Shown: positions 1 to 12,137 of the stretch, piece by piece
How the letters are laid out: each line of letters opens with the position of its first letter
Numbering within the stretch: the first letter of the stretch is position 1
Assembly (NCBI GenBank): GCA_023014365.1
Contig: JAEBUN010000004.1
Location: 620,001-684,000 of the forward strand
Direction of reading: 5' to 3'
Length of the DNA: 64,000 nt
Source of the DNA: Lepiota brunneoincarnata
Taxonomy: Eukaryota; Basidiomycota; Agaricomycetes; Agaricales; Agaricaceae
The notes under the pieces: model-generated
The model's database searches: none
The model's input: the letters and a program-made list of their open reading frames with translations, nothing else
What the model was told of the DNA's origin: nothing
Position numbers and translations under genes: made by a program

Positions 1-189
1 GCGTTTCGATGTTTGCTTCGATTTTGATTTTTTGAGTTCGCTAATTGCATCGTCCGTGTCTGGCTCATTGCCTTGCTCACTAGAAGAGCCATCAGAATAG
101 GAGCCTTCAAAGCCATCTACTTCAGGTTCTGAGGATATGTTCTCGTCTTGATCATCACGGTTGAGCCTTTGGCGCTTTACGGGTGGCAT
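1..189 (-). CDS. N-terminus of an unidentified acidic/lysine-rich protein (partial)
   Basis: Reading the minus strand from the ATG at 189, an open frame runs off the left edge of the window. It begins MPPVKRQRLNRDDQDEN, followed by a stretch rich in Glu, Asp, Ser and Gly and then by a lysine/serine cluster. The short basic block PVKRQR could be a nuclear localisation signal (inference). No conserved domain lies in the 63 visible codons, so no function is assigned. It is head-to-head with the ankyrin/DIL gene, leaving about 270 bp of shared promoter. The gene could be any nuclear or chromatin protein with an acidic N-terminus. Confidence 0.5.
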   Translation of the reverse strand, partial: MPPVKRQRLNRDDQDENISSEPEVDGFEGSYSDGSSSEQGNEPDTDDAISELKKSKSKQTSKR

Positions 190-457
190 GATGGGTGGAT
201 GTCAAGAGTGAGACCGGATTAGGCAAATCATACAAATTCAGTCTGCAATCATCAATCGTACATTGACGACCAACTTACACGGCAACGGCCTCACGGACTC
301 CTCCAGCAGCCGCGACGACGACGAACAGGTTTTGTGTTGAACGCGCAGAAAACAACGGCCAATAGAACCTCCCTTCCCCACGCGGCATCTCTGGTCCGGC
401 TTGTGTTGCCCTGACTCTGACGATTTCGAGTCAACACTGTTGCGTGTTAGTCCACAC

Positions 458-3400
458 ATGACGACTACTGCACCAATCAACCTAAACTCACTCGATCTTG
501 CACCCTCACCGGATCTCCATCCACTCTATCCAACCCCGGTCCAAATTTCAGACCTTCTGAGTTCGCACTCAGGCCTCTCACCGTCCGAGAAATCCGAACT
601 CGTGGCTCACTGCGCCTCTCGCGCGTGCGTGTTCGGGGATCTGTCCCTTTTGCAACACCTCCTTACGGACCCACAGGCGCAGGCTCATCTGGACCTTGGG
701 GTACGCGACGAGGATGGTCTCGGACTGGTCAGTTTGGCTATTTACGGGTTTGGTGGGGATAGCGATCGAGACGTGGAGAGGGAAGAATGTGTGAGGTTGT
801 TGGTTACTCAAGGGGCTGATATACAGCCCGACAATGGTTTGTGCAGTGATCCCTTCTTTTTCCGTATGCAGGGCCCGCAAGTTGATCCAGTAATTAATAG
901 CCGGTTGGACACCTCTACACCACGCTGTGTTACTCTCGCCACCGACGCTTATTTCGTACTTGATGACCCATGGGTGTTCGCCGTTTGCGTTAACGAAACG
1001 GAACCTGACACCTCTGGATATCGTCACCGCACACTCGATCGTGCCTGGGCGCGAGGATATTGCGCTCCTACTCGAAGAAGCGATGAGGGGTGAGGGCTGG
1101 GAGGGCAGTAGAATGGATCAACGGCGAAGGCTTGTTGAGCAGCAGCAGAAACGGCGAGGGAAGCAAAAGGAATTGCGCGAGGATGTAGAAAAGATGCTTG
1201 GCGTTCGCCCGAACTGGTGGAGGCAGGATCATGAATTTCTGTCTTCGGATTCAGATACCTCAGATGATGAAGGCGAGGATGCTGATAATGATGAGGTCTT
1301 TGTGAGTGAATTGTGCACCAGCCGCTCGCGACAGTGCCTATCTGATTCCGAGACTCAAAGACACCACCGCTAGACTATTCATCTATGCTCGTCTTCTCGC
1401 CAGATTCATTACCTCAGATGCTTGAGTCTCTTGTTACGAATTACCCAACCTCCTTCAAGGATGCCACACCCGCCAACACTCTGTACCTGTTGACGAGGTT
1501 TGCTTGCCTGACTTGCGATCATACTTGGCTAGAAGAACTAATATTGGCAGCCACTGACGCAATAGAAGAAGCCTTCTTTGTGAGTGCCTGATGTCTTATT
1601 GAAAAAGACATAGGTCTGGGATTAATCCGCTTTTAGAATAGAGCAGAAGACGTAACTTGTCTCGTCTTCTGGCTGTACAACGCCACCCTTTGGCTGCACT
1701 TCATCCAATGCGATAATTCCATTAATCGGACTTGCCAGCTCATGGGGTCATATGAGCTTATTGAGGAGGTCATTAACTCTGTCTTTGGTATGTGCATATG
1801 CAGGGGCTCAGTCACCTTCTGACATTTTTATTAAGTTTTTATCATCCGGGTTGCGGAGAGACGGATAGACCAAATGATTGATGCAACCCTCCTCGACTTT
1901 TCACCCTCATCCTCCCACATAGATTCCGTGCAATTCGAGTCTGAATGGTCTTTCCTCAGGCCCTTCACCGGAAGAAAGAAGCCTGCCGCAAACACCACAG
2001 TGCACATACCTCCCTCTACCCTACCCGTAAGCCCGGGGCGGCCGTTGTCACCATCACAAAGTCAACCTGTTTTCTCCTCGCGCGGATTCTCGTCTCTGAG
2101 ACAGACCTTCACGAAACGACCACGAGGAACTACCCCGCTCAACTCACTTTTCTCTGATCCCGTCCCACAGGCACCATCACCTCTGGACTTGACTTCATTT
2201 TTGTCCGCGTTCCACTCCTTCCTCGTCATGTCTGATATCAACCCTGCACTGATAACCCAGCTGTGGTCACAAATTTTCTATTGGACCGCGAGTAGGGCTC
2301 CTTTTTGTGATGACAGAAAGCTGTTTAAGAATAGTTTTTAGGCGAGACCTTTAATCGGATTATCACTCGCAAGAAGTATCTTTGCAGGTAAGCACTAGGT
2401 GAATACAAGATGTTTGGTGCTGATGGCCCCTCGCTTACAGGTCGAGAGCCGTGCAAATTAATCTCAATCTGATGGTGCTCGAGGATTGGACTGTTGAAGC
2501 TGGTCTGCCACCAGGTATCCAGATGCACTTCATTCCCGTGCGAGATCTGCTCAATTGGCTGCAGGTAAGATTTATTTGATCTGTGATCAAACTACGACCG
2601 ATGGTTGTAGCGCCTATCCTCAATTACGGAGTTCCCTGATCTTGTAGCAATGATACAGTCGATGAGAAGTATCAACCCATTACAAGTATGTATCATTAGT
2701 GACTATCATTTTCCGGGTATCCAAAAGACTACTGTCCTAGATGCGCCGGGCTGTACGGGACTACAAATATGAAGTCAATGAGAGCAAGATGACGGAAGAG
2801 TGTACCCAGTATTTAACTCAGCTGCAAAAGGACTGGGAGAGGCATCGCGTCAAGATGGGGGTGGAAGCCATGAAGAAGGAGGTAGGAGGTTAATTGCCTC
2901 TTGAAGCTGTTGTGTCCTCAATCTCGCTGTAGATCAACGAACGTGAACGCGATCGAGAAAGTGTCTCATCCTTGCAAAACGAAGCAGACCACTCGTTTTC
3001 ATCTTCCACCTCCGATGATCTGAATCCCCAGCTTAGCATTGACCTCCTCTTCGGCAGGACTAAGGACAAATCTGTGTGGGAACCGATTAAGCCCCCTCAG
3101 CCCCTTGGGGAGTTGCTCGACTCACGATATATGATTCCACTCCTATTTCCTTCAGACCCTCGGCTCTTGGCCGCCCTCCCCTGGAAGCTTGGTTCGGAAA
3201 CGGACGACAATTCCCCGGACCACCAATCATCCCGAAGATCTATGGATTCTCGTAGCTCAAGTAGAGCAAGCCAAGAATTTGGGGGTATTATGTCTTGGCG
3301 ATGCAGGAATCGGAAGATTCGGGAGATTAGCATGGGAGCGTTGCATAGGATTGATGGCGCAGCCTCTGCAGCGCGGTGGGGAAAGCCCGTTGACCTAAGG

Positions 3401-3637
3401 TTTACGGGTGATGATGACGATAACGATGATGATAACAACGGCGACGAGCCTAAGGAGAAGACATTGCATCCCTCATATTCGGCAGACGATCTTCATTGCA
3501 TTGAAGAGGACGAAACAGTGAGGATTAGTACACATGTTGCGCCCCTGACGAGGAAACCTTCTGCACATGGGAGGAGTCGGGGGCGACCGAGTTTGGGGGA
3601 GACAACTCCGGTTGAATATAAACGACATGAATTCTGA
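458..3637 (+). CDS. Ankyrin-repeat and DIL (dilute) domain protein
   Basis: Ten exons: 458-836, 901-1301, 1361-1579, 1637-1787, 1836-2291, 2342-2387, 2441-2564, 2611-2685, 2741-2881 and 2933-3637, giving 898 codons in one frame. The first splice rebuilds a classic ankyrin repeat (GADIQPDNAGWTPLHHA). After an acidic linker comes a DIL domain: the FWLYNATLWLHF segment, then SERR-like ERRIDQMIDATLLD, then FYWTASETFNRIITRKKYLC and the final helices to about 2881. The tail is disordered and acidic. DIL domains are known from type V myosin tails, where they bind cargo adaptors. Ankyrin-DIL proteins without a motor exist widely in fungi, so a role in cargo or cytoskeletal adaptor binding is inferred, not shown. 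The ATG at 458 is the first ATG in this frame. Confidence 0.88.
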
Positions 3638-4002
3638 GTACAGTAACTTTTGTCTGCTGTTGCTGTTGCTCCTTGCACCATGATTTCCATGTAGCTTACT
3701 GTATTTTCGCTTGCATTATTCTGGCACGGACGTCCATGTTGTTGTACGGTGTGTAGTTAGTGTTGTATGGTAGGCTGGGCTTGCCCAACAATCAAAAATG
3801 TAGCGAGCGTCTCTAGACCATGGTATTGAGTGGCGGTGCGCAAAGCAGCACCGCATCAGTCACGAGTCACTACATAAGGCCCCGTCTTTGGCTCCCTACT
3901 CAGCCTCATACCACCACTTCACACGTTTGCGAAGCCTATCAGCTATCCTGCGGCTACTTCTCGGTTTACATATATACCCCCTCTGTAGTACTCTGAGCGT
4001 AG
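3638..4002. other. Intergenic region before the rhomboid gene
   Basis: This 365-bp spacer holds the 3' flank of the ankyrin/DIL gene and the promoter of the rhomboid gene. A pyrimidine-rich stretch and a TATATA-like run (about 3970-3976) lie just upstream of the ATG at 4003. I see no ORF or RNA gene. Confidence 0.4.
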
Positions 4003-6218
4003 ATGACCAGCAAGTACGATTCATACTTGGACCCCTACACCGACCGCCCTGGCGACGGCGCTAGCACAGGTTTCTCTGCCCCGAGTGCACTTCCACAGCC
4101 TGAGCTTCTTTCTTCTTCATCTTCGATGACGAGACGAGACGATGACTTGATATCAACTGTCCAAAGCGAGTACGTTCGACGGAGGCCGTCGACTACATCT
4201 GGACTTGATGAGTTCAGTGTTAACAGCAAGCACACTTACGTGGGCGATACTGGTACTGGCGCAGCGGCAGAATACTACACTGGCGGGGATTCGGGCAAGG
4301 ATCGGTTGGGTTATGGTGGGGAGTACGACTCACAGTATTATGGGGCAGGGGATAAAGGGAAGCCGCTGGATGATGCGCAGGACGCGTCATTGGTTCAAAA
4401 TGCTGCGGCTCTGGGACGAACTGGGTTCCATGACTTAGGTGCGTGGTCAGTGGAAGAGGGCTTATCCGACGAACCCGCTAATTTCCGATATCCAGAGTAT
4501 GCTGAGCCAATAGATCGGTCTGGGCATGAGGAGAGGAATGCGTTTACCAAGTTTTTAGCAAGTGGCAAGTATCCGCTGGAGCAGAGGATAGAAGATAAAA
4601 AGAGAGGTATTGGAAGGCAGAGGTACCCTTTTGTTGGTATGTTTTTGGCGTTAAACTTTTCTACTAGTCGACCGCAGCGCTCATATGTGGCTTCTCAGTA
4701 TGGGGGTTGACAATTACCATGGTTGGTGTCTTTATCTGGGAGCTGGTTTTGAACTCGAGAGAGCAGGGTAGTCCTATCTCGTTGAAGGTAGGTGCAAAAT
4801 TCGACAACGCCCCGGGAGTGAGAGTTTCTGATCGGAATTACTCAACAGCCCGTTGTGAATCCAATGCTGGGCCCATCCTCGGCCGCACTCATCAACCTGG
4901 GTGCACGTTTTCCGCCATGCATGAAGCTCGTAAATGCCGTACCTCCATCGACGCAACTGGCATGTTCGTTACATTTTTTTCAAATGTGTGGGTGGTTAAA
5001 TGTTTAAGCTAATCATTTTACCTCAGGCTTGAACGATACTGCTAACCCTCCAGACCGTATCTGCCCTTTGGAAGCTATCTGTGGATTCGGAGGATTTCAC
5101 AATGCAGACCCCAACCAGTGGTTCCGGTCCGTGGGTTCGCTTATACATGGATTGCACTAGGTGTTGATATCTTCCAGTTTCATTACACCCATTTTTCTTC
5201 ACGCTGGCATCATTCACCTACTTCTGAATATGGTTGCTCAGCTTTCCCTGTCCGCGCAGATCGAGCGGGAAATGGGATCAGGGGGATTATATTATTACTT
5301 ACTTCGCCAGCGGTATCTTTGGGTGTGTTGGAGCATGTCATCTTTGGGTGTGTTCCTGACATATCCAACAGAAATGTATTGGGTGGCAATTTCTCCTTAG
5401 TGGGTGTGCCCTCAGTTGGTGCTAGTGGGGCAATTTTTGGCACCGTTGCGGTATGTGATTGCTCGCTTCTCGTTGTACCAGACCTTGGGAACCATGTCGG
5501 CTCGTAGGTAACCTGGGTCGACCTTTTCGCCCACTGGAAATATCACTACCGGCCTGTACGGAGAGTAAGTTGTTCGGTTCTTGTGTCACCGATAACTCTG
5601 ACTATTCTCAAGCTCGTCTTTATGACGATCGAACTCCTCATCGGTATCGCGATTGGATATATTCCTTGTAGGTCCTCCGCCCATCTACTCGGTGCTGCCC
5701 TTATCCTTACAAAGCCTTGCAGACGTCGACAACTTTGGTCAGCCATTCTTACTGCCAGTTTTCAGCTTAGTTGACTTTTTTTTTAAGCCCACATTGGTGG
5801 ATTTGTCATAGGTTTACTTGTCGGAATGACTTTCTACCCTATCATTAGCGAAAGCAAGCGACATCGCACCATCACCTGGGGATTCAGACTGGCTGCCATT
5901 CCTCTGGCGGTGGTTCTATACGTCGTTCTTATCAAGAACTTCTATACTTCGGATCCTTATGCCGGTAAGCTTTTAAAGCCGACATCCTCTGTTCAACATG
6001 CCTCATTTGTCGCAGCTTGCTCTGGATGCAGATATCTGTCATGTTTCCCGACTGCCTCAAACAACCATTGTAAAGGGTATGTGGCTCTTCACATCCTTTG
6101 AGAATTTAACTGACCTCCTCTTAAGAACTGGTATGCGAATTATGTATGTTTTCCCTTCTCGCACTCACGCAGACTTTAATTCCAGGTTTGACCACTTTCA
6201 ATACTCAAACGAATTAAC
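4003..6218 (+). CDS. Rhomboid-family intramembrane serine protease, with apparent 1-base frameshift
   Basis: A cytosolic, Ser/Gly/Tyr-rich N-terminus of about 210 residues precedes the membrane domain, as in large fungal rhomboids. Conserved parts are the first TM (ALICGFSVWGLTITMVGVF), a luminal loop with NP and Cys residues, HAGIIHLLLN, the catalytic serine in GVPSVGASGAIFG, and the histidine in NFAHIGGFVIGLLVGM. The Ser/His dyad is therefore present. Splice sites are regular: introns 4637-4677, 4788-4848, 4964-5026 and 5127-5177, then several more. At the GGGGG run 5281-5285 the frame must drop one base for MGSG to continue into YFASGIFG (see findings). The C-terminus needs a 5-nt micro-exon at 6126-6130 between introns 6077-6125 and 6131-6186, giving NNHCKGTGLTTFN and the TAA at 6216-6218. 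Substrates are unknown. Confidence 0.82.
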
Positions 6219-6640
6219 CCGCGCTTCAGCCCGCCTTTGCAGCCCTGCGTTGCTCATGGACTTCGTTTTGCATTCCTATTCATATATACGCTGTGCATTT
6301 CTGTAATGGACAACTGCCTCGACATTTGCGATTATGTTGTTAGCTATTCAATGATCCACACACTGGGAATACCCAGCTATTTCGTGCCATCCAATCAACT
6401 GTGTTCAGGAAGATTGACGCTTGATGGGTCACGTGTAAACTTTTTGGAGGCCACTCGAGTCTTGTCTGCTGTCCACGCACTGAACTAATTCCTCCTTCCA
6501 TGCTTACCCATTCCAGCTGACCGCTGTGTCTATCGCTGTCTTATTCAGCCTTGAGCGCGTTTTCTGCCCCAAGCAGGCTATCTTTTCGCTGTTCATTACC
6601 TCCAACCTACCAAACGATCTACCCTATTTACTGAGCTCAA
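6219..6640. other. Spacer between rhomboid and CAS1 genes
   Basis: About 420 bp of 3' flank plus CAS1 promoter. A CACGTG palindrome lies at about 6430-6435. Open frames here are short and resemble no family. Confidence 0.35.
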
Positions 6641-9525
6641 ATGCGACCACCAAGTTTTGTTCTAAATCCCTCATGGCCCCACTACTTAGGGGTTCTTTCC
6701 TTGTGCCTTGCAACCGTGCTTGGGTTGCTGCGTTCGACATTATTCGGTATGTGCAGAAGCCCTTGGCTCCCGAGCGAGTATGCTGACTCTGAATCCCTGG
6801 AAGATTGGGTGGACCCCATGCATTGTCACGCTCTTCTCAACCGTGGCTTGTGGCTGGACAAAAACTGGAAAAACTGGCAACCAGATGGTGCGTGAACCCC
6901 TAACCCCATCGCACACCTGGTGTAGATTTATGTTTCTGGTTCAGGATGCATGCTACATGCCTACGGACCCAAGGACATCTACCAAGTGCTTGGATTCAAA
7001 GAGCGTCGTGTTCATTGGTGACTCTGTCACTCGAATACTATTTTTCCAATTCGCCAACATTCTTGACCCCAAACTCCCCCAGTCCCCTCCCAATGATAAC
7101 CAGAAGCACACCGACCATACATTAAAATCATCTCAAGGCACCGAGATCACATTCTCTTGGGATCCTTTCCTCAACAGTAGTCACACAGCCGATATCTTTG
7201 CCGCCAGCCCTCGTGACACGTCTCCTGAAGGGTCGCGTCCAGCGCTGCTTGTGCTCGGGTCGGGACTCTGGTATCTGCGCTATGCAAACGAATCCGGTGG
7301 TGTATCAGCATGGCAGGCTAACATGGCGAATCGTGTCTCAACGATCATGCAACAGTCCGCCTGGCCTGCGGATCTTACCGTGATGCTCCCAGTGGAGCTC
7401 GTCATCCCTTCGAAGCTCACACCTCCACGAGCAGCAACGATGCACCCTTCCGACATCGACGCTATGAATTCAGACCTATACCATCGCATATACCCCGCCG
7501 TTAATGGTATAGGTACAGCCCATACGGGAAGCAGGCAGCCGGCCCTGCCGATAGTGATTCCGAGAGTGTTCAACGAGATGTTGGACGCTGCTCAAACGGA
7601 GGATGGATTACATTTTAGTGATGAGGTCATCAAGGCACAAGCGAACATCTTATTGAACCTGAGGTGCAATGACGGACTGCCGAAAGTATATCCATTTAAC
7701 AAGACGTGTTGTAACCGATACCCTACACCTTCGCCTGTGTATGGGTTCGTATTGTTTTTGGTTCTGGCATGGGGTCCCTATACATGGATTAGGGTGCGCA
7801 AGGCAGGTATGTAAATAACTTTCTACACATCCAAGAGGGATGCTAACGCCGATCAGGGTCTGGGATCCGGGGGATAACCACCTCTCTCTTGGGAGAGAAC
7901 GAAATTCCTGCGCTTGTGTTAAGTGCTGGCGCCGTATTCATTTACGTTGCGGATCGTACGGGACTCTGGCTTAAGGAACAGAAACAATTCAATATTTGGG
8001 GTTTCGCCTTCCTTTCTCTCAGCTCCTTGGCGTACGGTCTCTTCACGCTCAAAAGGGGAGATAAAGATTTAGGGTTTTTGAATCGAGATCAGACAGATGA
8101 ATGGAAGGGATGGATGCAACGTTAGTGCATTTCCACACCTCCGGCAAGACTAATCTGACTCAATCTTGGTAGTTGCAATCCTCATATACCACTACTTCGG
8201 TGCCTCGAAGATATCTGGCATATACAATCCCATTCGCGTGCTGGTTGCATCTTACCTTTTCATGACAGGCTATGGGCACACCACTTTCTATCTCCGGAAA
8301 GCTGACTTCTCCTTCCTACGAGTCGCTCAGGTACGTACCTGACTCTGACCTGATCTCATCTTCCTTCCGCTTTGCTGAACCGACAACGCAGATCATGGTC
8401 AGGCTGAATCTCCTGACGGTGCTTCTTGCTTACACCATGAATACCGATTACATGTTCTACTACTTCGCACCCCTCGTGTCGATGTGGTTTCTCATCCTCT
8501 ACGCCACACTGTTCCTCGGTTCGCAGTACAACGATCGTACCGTTTTCCTCCTCGGTAAAATCTTCCTGTCTGCGTCCGTGGTCACCTGGTTCTTCAAGGC
8601 AAAATGGCCGCTGGAAATTCTATTCGGGGTGCTAAAGGATATCTTCAATATTCGGTGGTCTGCAAGGGAGTGGACTTTCCGGGTAACTCTGGACCTATGG
8701 ATTGTCTATGTCGGGATGCTCACATCCTTTGCTGTCATCAAAATACGCGAATACAGACTCACCGACCATCCCAAGTGGCCTGCGGCGGTCTCAGTGGCCA
8801 CAGGTGTGTCTGTCCTTGTTCTCGTATGGTTCCTTGCATTCGAGCTTGGGCAAGAGACCAAATTTACCTATAACCTCTGGCACCCGTACATCTCACCACT
8901 CCCCGTGTTGGCATTTGTCATGCTGAGGAATGCGAATGCGACGCTCCGATCCACATCCTCCAAGTGGTTTATGTTCGTGGGCAAATGCTCACTCGAGCTG
9001 TTTATCATGCAGTACCATTTCTGGCTGGCGGGAGACACCAAGGGTGTGCTGTTGGTCATTCCTGGAACGCAATGGAGACCAATTAACTTTGTGTTCACGA
9101 GCTTCATTTTCGTGTACCTTTGTCATCGTATTGCGAATGCGACAGGAGAGGTGACTAAGCTTCTGTGTTCGATAGAACCCCAGAACCTACCGATAAATGT
9201 CACTGGGAATGGAGGGACATCTAGTCGAAGTGTCGCTGCTGCTACTCCTAGAGAGAGCGAGGCAATTCGTCTGGTGTCTTCCGATGCAGAATCTGGGAGG
9301 AAGGACAGCGCCCGGAATCTGTTACCCCCCGAGCCGGACACACCTGTCCGACCGACACCTGGGAGATGGGCGGATAGGTTGGCGGAGGGGACGTCCCCGA
9401 CGAATTCAGCCCCCCCAAGGCAATTTAGCAGCAGGATGAGCTGGGTCTTAGGGCTGCAAGGGAAGACGGTGATCTCTTTGTGTTTTTTGTGGATTCTGAA
9501 TGTTCTATGGACCTATCCGGAGTAG
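6641..9525 (+). CDS. CAS1: CAS1-like polysaccharide O-acetyltransferase (PC-esterase + 10-TM acyltransferase), with apparent frameshift
   Basis: Exons 6641-6746, 6804-6887, 6945-7806, 7857-8120, 8173-8330 and 8392-9525. An N-terminal signal anchor is followed by a lumenal GDS/PC-esterase domain with VFIGDSVTR (nucleophile Ser) and the matching DGLHF (DxxH) motif. The C-terminal half is a multi-spanning Cas1p domain with the signature [28 protein letters not shown]. The family adds O-acetyl groups to glycans in the Golgi: Cryptococcus Cas1 acetylates capsular glucuronoxylomannan. In a mushroom-type fungus the acceptor would be a cell-wall or secreted glycan (inference). The first intron, 6747-6803, is 57 nt with no in-frame stop, so its retention would still encode a protein. 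Between YGPKDIYQ and CLDSKSV one base too many is present at 6984-6986 (see findings). After the last TM comes a cytosolic Ser/Pro-rich tail. Confidence 0.87.
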
Positions 9526-10269
9526 ATACCAGAAGAAAGAACATTGAATTTAATGATGTTTGGGTTGTAATGTACAGTACAAGAGGATAATACTATTAAA
9601 GGAAGAGATGCTAGACCATTCCAGGGGACCCAAGTAGAAACATTATAGATTGGGCGCCATCGTCAAATATCGGAGGAGGCAATTCAAGTGCTGGAAATCT
9701 AAGGAACTAGTCAGCATGGAGGAGCGAAAGTAGATAGACGGAAGAAGATCAGAATTAGCATGGTATCGCTCATCAACGCATGTCCTTTAGACAGCATCAG
9801 GGCTTGACTTCTAGATAGATGTATACATCCTTTCGTGAGACAAAAGGTTATCGGCAACTCACCCAATGATATGTGATATGTAAAGTAAAGGATCCTGTGT
9901 GCAGAAGAATAAGTATTCGGTGACGCTGGTACAGAAGGATGGAAGCATCAGAAATTTGGGTATATAGCAAGATTCATGAGCCGTAGCTTCGAAGTAGCGA
10001 TTCACTTGCATCGTCATATACGTCGAGTAAACGGGACCACTAGACTCACCATCGTCAAAACTCAGGAGAAAGAAAAAAGAAAGAGAACCAGAGCGTGACA
10101 AGGTGGGCTGTTTAGGGCCGGGTTTGTCCCATTCCCGGCAACTTCTCCGGAATAGGCTTACATAATCTGAGGTTCATGGTTGCGTAGAGGCATTAGCCTT
10201 GACTCGTCTGCACCGTCCTCCCTCCCCTGACCAACCCCGCCCTTCCTCGCCCACTCACCCCCCGCAAGT
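9526..10269. other. Long spacer between CAS1 and STS1 with a possible small spliced minus gene
   Basis: This stretch holds the CAS1 3' flank and the STS1 promoter. The minus strand at 9859-10101 carries an open 80-codon frame starting ATG at 10101, ending at a GGTGAGT donor, with a further open segment (reading FLRFPALELPPPIFDDG) behind a CTGACTAG acceptor near 9708. The parts resemble a short intron-containing gene, but no family is recognised and no base-level conservation can be judged. It may equally be untranslated transcript. Confidence 0.2.
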
Positions 10270-11555
10270 ATGGCAAACGTTATGCACCACCACATCGAAT
10301 TCGCTCCAAGAACCGTTTCTCATGCCCCTTCACCCTTTGGCTTTGGTTTCGGCTTAGGACAAAACCCGACCACTGGAGTCGTCACCCCAACCCCAGGCCA
10401 CACAAACCCCTATGCATTTCACCAGCTGGTGTCCTCACTTGATCGCGCTCAGGCCCACACTTCCCCGTCGCATAGATCGCAGAAGCGGCGTCTCGAGGCA
10501 GATGACGAGGCTGATGCTCCAATCCCTGGAAAAGGTTCAGCGAATAGAGACGAGTCGATGGACCGTAGCCCAACGCCTGAGAGACCCAAGCGGGGTGCAC
10601 CAAAACGAGCCCGGATTACATCTGCCGAAAGTGGCATAAAAGAACAAGCTACTGCAAAGGAAAACAAGGCGTCTGGATCGGCGGAGGAGGACGAAGTAGA
10701 TGTTGGAGTTCTGCTAGGTACGTCGGATCATCCAGGCTTTTACGGGTGGATGTCTAATTTTTTTTTCTTCAAGCGAGCCTACCACCGCAAGCACTGCTAC
10801 CACTTATGACCGCGCTCCTGAAGGTGCAACCCTCGCTGAAATCGACCCTTTTACCGCTCATACCCCGACCGACACTAGACACTGCATTACAAACGCTGAC
10901 GCAGGCTGCAAAGAAACTGCGTGATGCCTATCCCTACTCGAATATTCCATCATTTTCGCAAACTAATTTCGGGTCTGGAATGAGGTCTCAGAATACATCG
11001 ACATCATCCTATCACAATAATGGGGGGATGCGAAACGATTACATTACCTCACGTCTTCGACCACACATAACGGAGTTCGTTGCCGCATGTACTTCCTACC
11101 TGCCATATTTCTCGTGTATACCCACTTCCAAGCAACCACCATCAAACTTGCAACGGCAGCAACAACGGGCGCCCCCGCCGCCCCCGCCCCTGCCAAGTTT
11201 CGCGCAACTAAACAAAGAAAAGTTCCTCCCTCTGGAATCATTCACGTATCTATCGGCAATTACACAGCATATTATGGATCAACCTCCACTAGCCCAGAGT
11301 TTGCTTGTACCACTGCTGATTCCCCGTTTGGGCGACGAGTGGAATGCATGGGTTGACAAGGTGGATGAAATTGCGAATCGACAAGGAGGGATGTTTGGCG
11401 TCGAGACAGTACGGACATGGGAGAGTGCATTGGACAGTTTTGCAGATGCCAAGGACTTTGAAGGGGCCGCTGTCCTGAAGGGAGCACGAGATAAATGGGT
11501 AATCAAGGTCGGCTGGTTGGTACAGAGAATGCCGCATATTTCGATGGATGTTTAA
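10270..11555 (+). CDS. STS1: Sts1/Cut8-family nuclear proteasome tethering factor
   Basis: Two exons (10270-10717 and 10774-11555) join in frame to 410 codons. The N-terminal third is disordered, with basic clusters QKRRLE and RPKRGAPKRARI that suit a nuclear localisation signal. Behind the intron the Cut8 core begins LASLPPQALLPLMTALLKVQPSLKSTLLPLIPRP and continues through helices containing LRPHITEFVAACTSYLPYF, then a proline-rich insert, and ends with FEGAAVLKGARDKWVIKVGWLVQR. In yeasts Sts1/Cut8 binds the 26S proteasome and anchors it at the nucleus, and is itself short-lived through N-terminal lysine ubiquitination. The same job is inferred here. The ATG at 10270 is the first of the frame. 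Confidence 0.85.
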
Positions 11556-12137
11556 ATGACTAGTTTCTCTCCTCTCTTTCTTTCACTGCTTTCATGCCAT
11601 CATCCTGCATTCATACATATTTGCCATTAGGATGTCGAACAAGCATCTCTTGACCTCATTTTAATATTCTCGCATTATGCTATTGCATATGCACATGTTA
11701 TGATTTACAAGCCTCATTGATCGCTCGTGGGAGTACAGATGGGAAGCACGTGACAAGGGAAAAAGTTGGAAAATGGTCAACCTCGGACTCTGGAAGTACC
11801 GGCTTGCTGCTGCAAAAAAGTCCCATGCATGCACCATCGTGCTCTTCGTCACCTCCCCTCCTCACCTGCAACCAACATCTCCTACTTTACATCTGCAAGC
11901 TCTCCACCCCTTACTTTTACGCAGGTGCTCCAGGTCGCCGCTGGCCGGGCATGGGTTCGACGCGCCTCATCACATCTGACAATAGTTCCAAGGACAACCG
12001 GCACGCCGGGATCTGCGTCATACCTGTTGACGGGGTGTTGCGGTAGACCAGGCCCGAGCCATGAGCTCGCGTTTGAGAAACCTGCCACTACGAAACGATA
12101 TTTTGCTTCAAGGTCAGCACTATCCTTAAGCTTCCCT
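11556..12137. other. Intergenic promoter region of the PPR-like gene
   Basis: About 580 bp without a credible gene. A CACGTG palindrome lies at 11747-11752, inside GCACGTGAC. An ATG at 12061 opens a short frame (MSSRLRNLPLRND) that could be an upstream leader or an alternative first exon. Confidence 0.35.
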
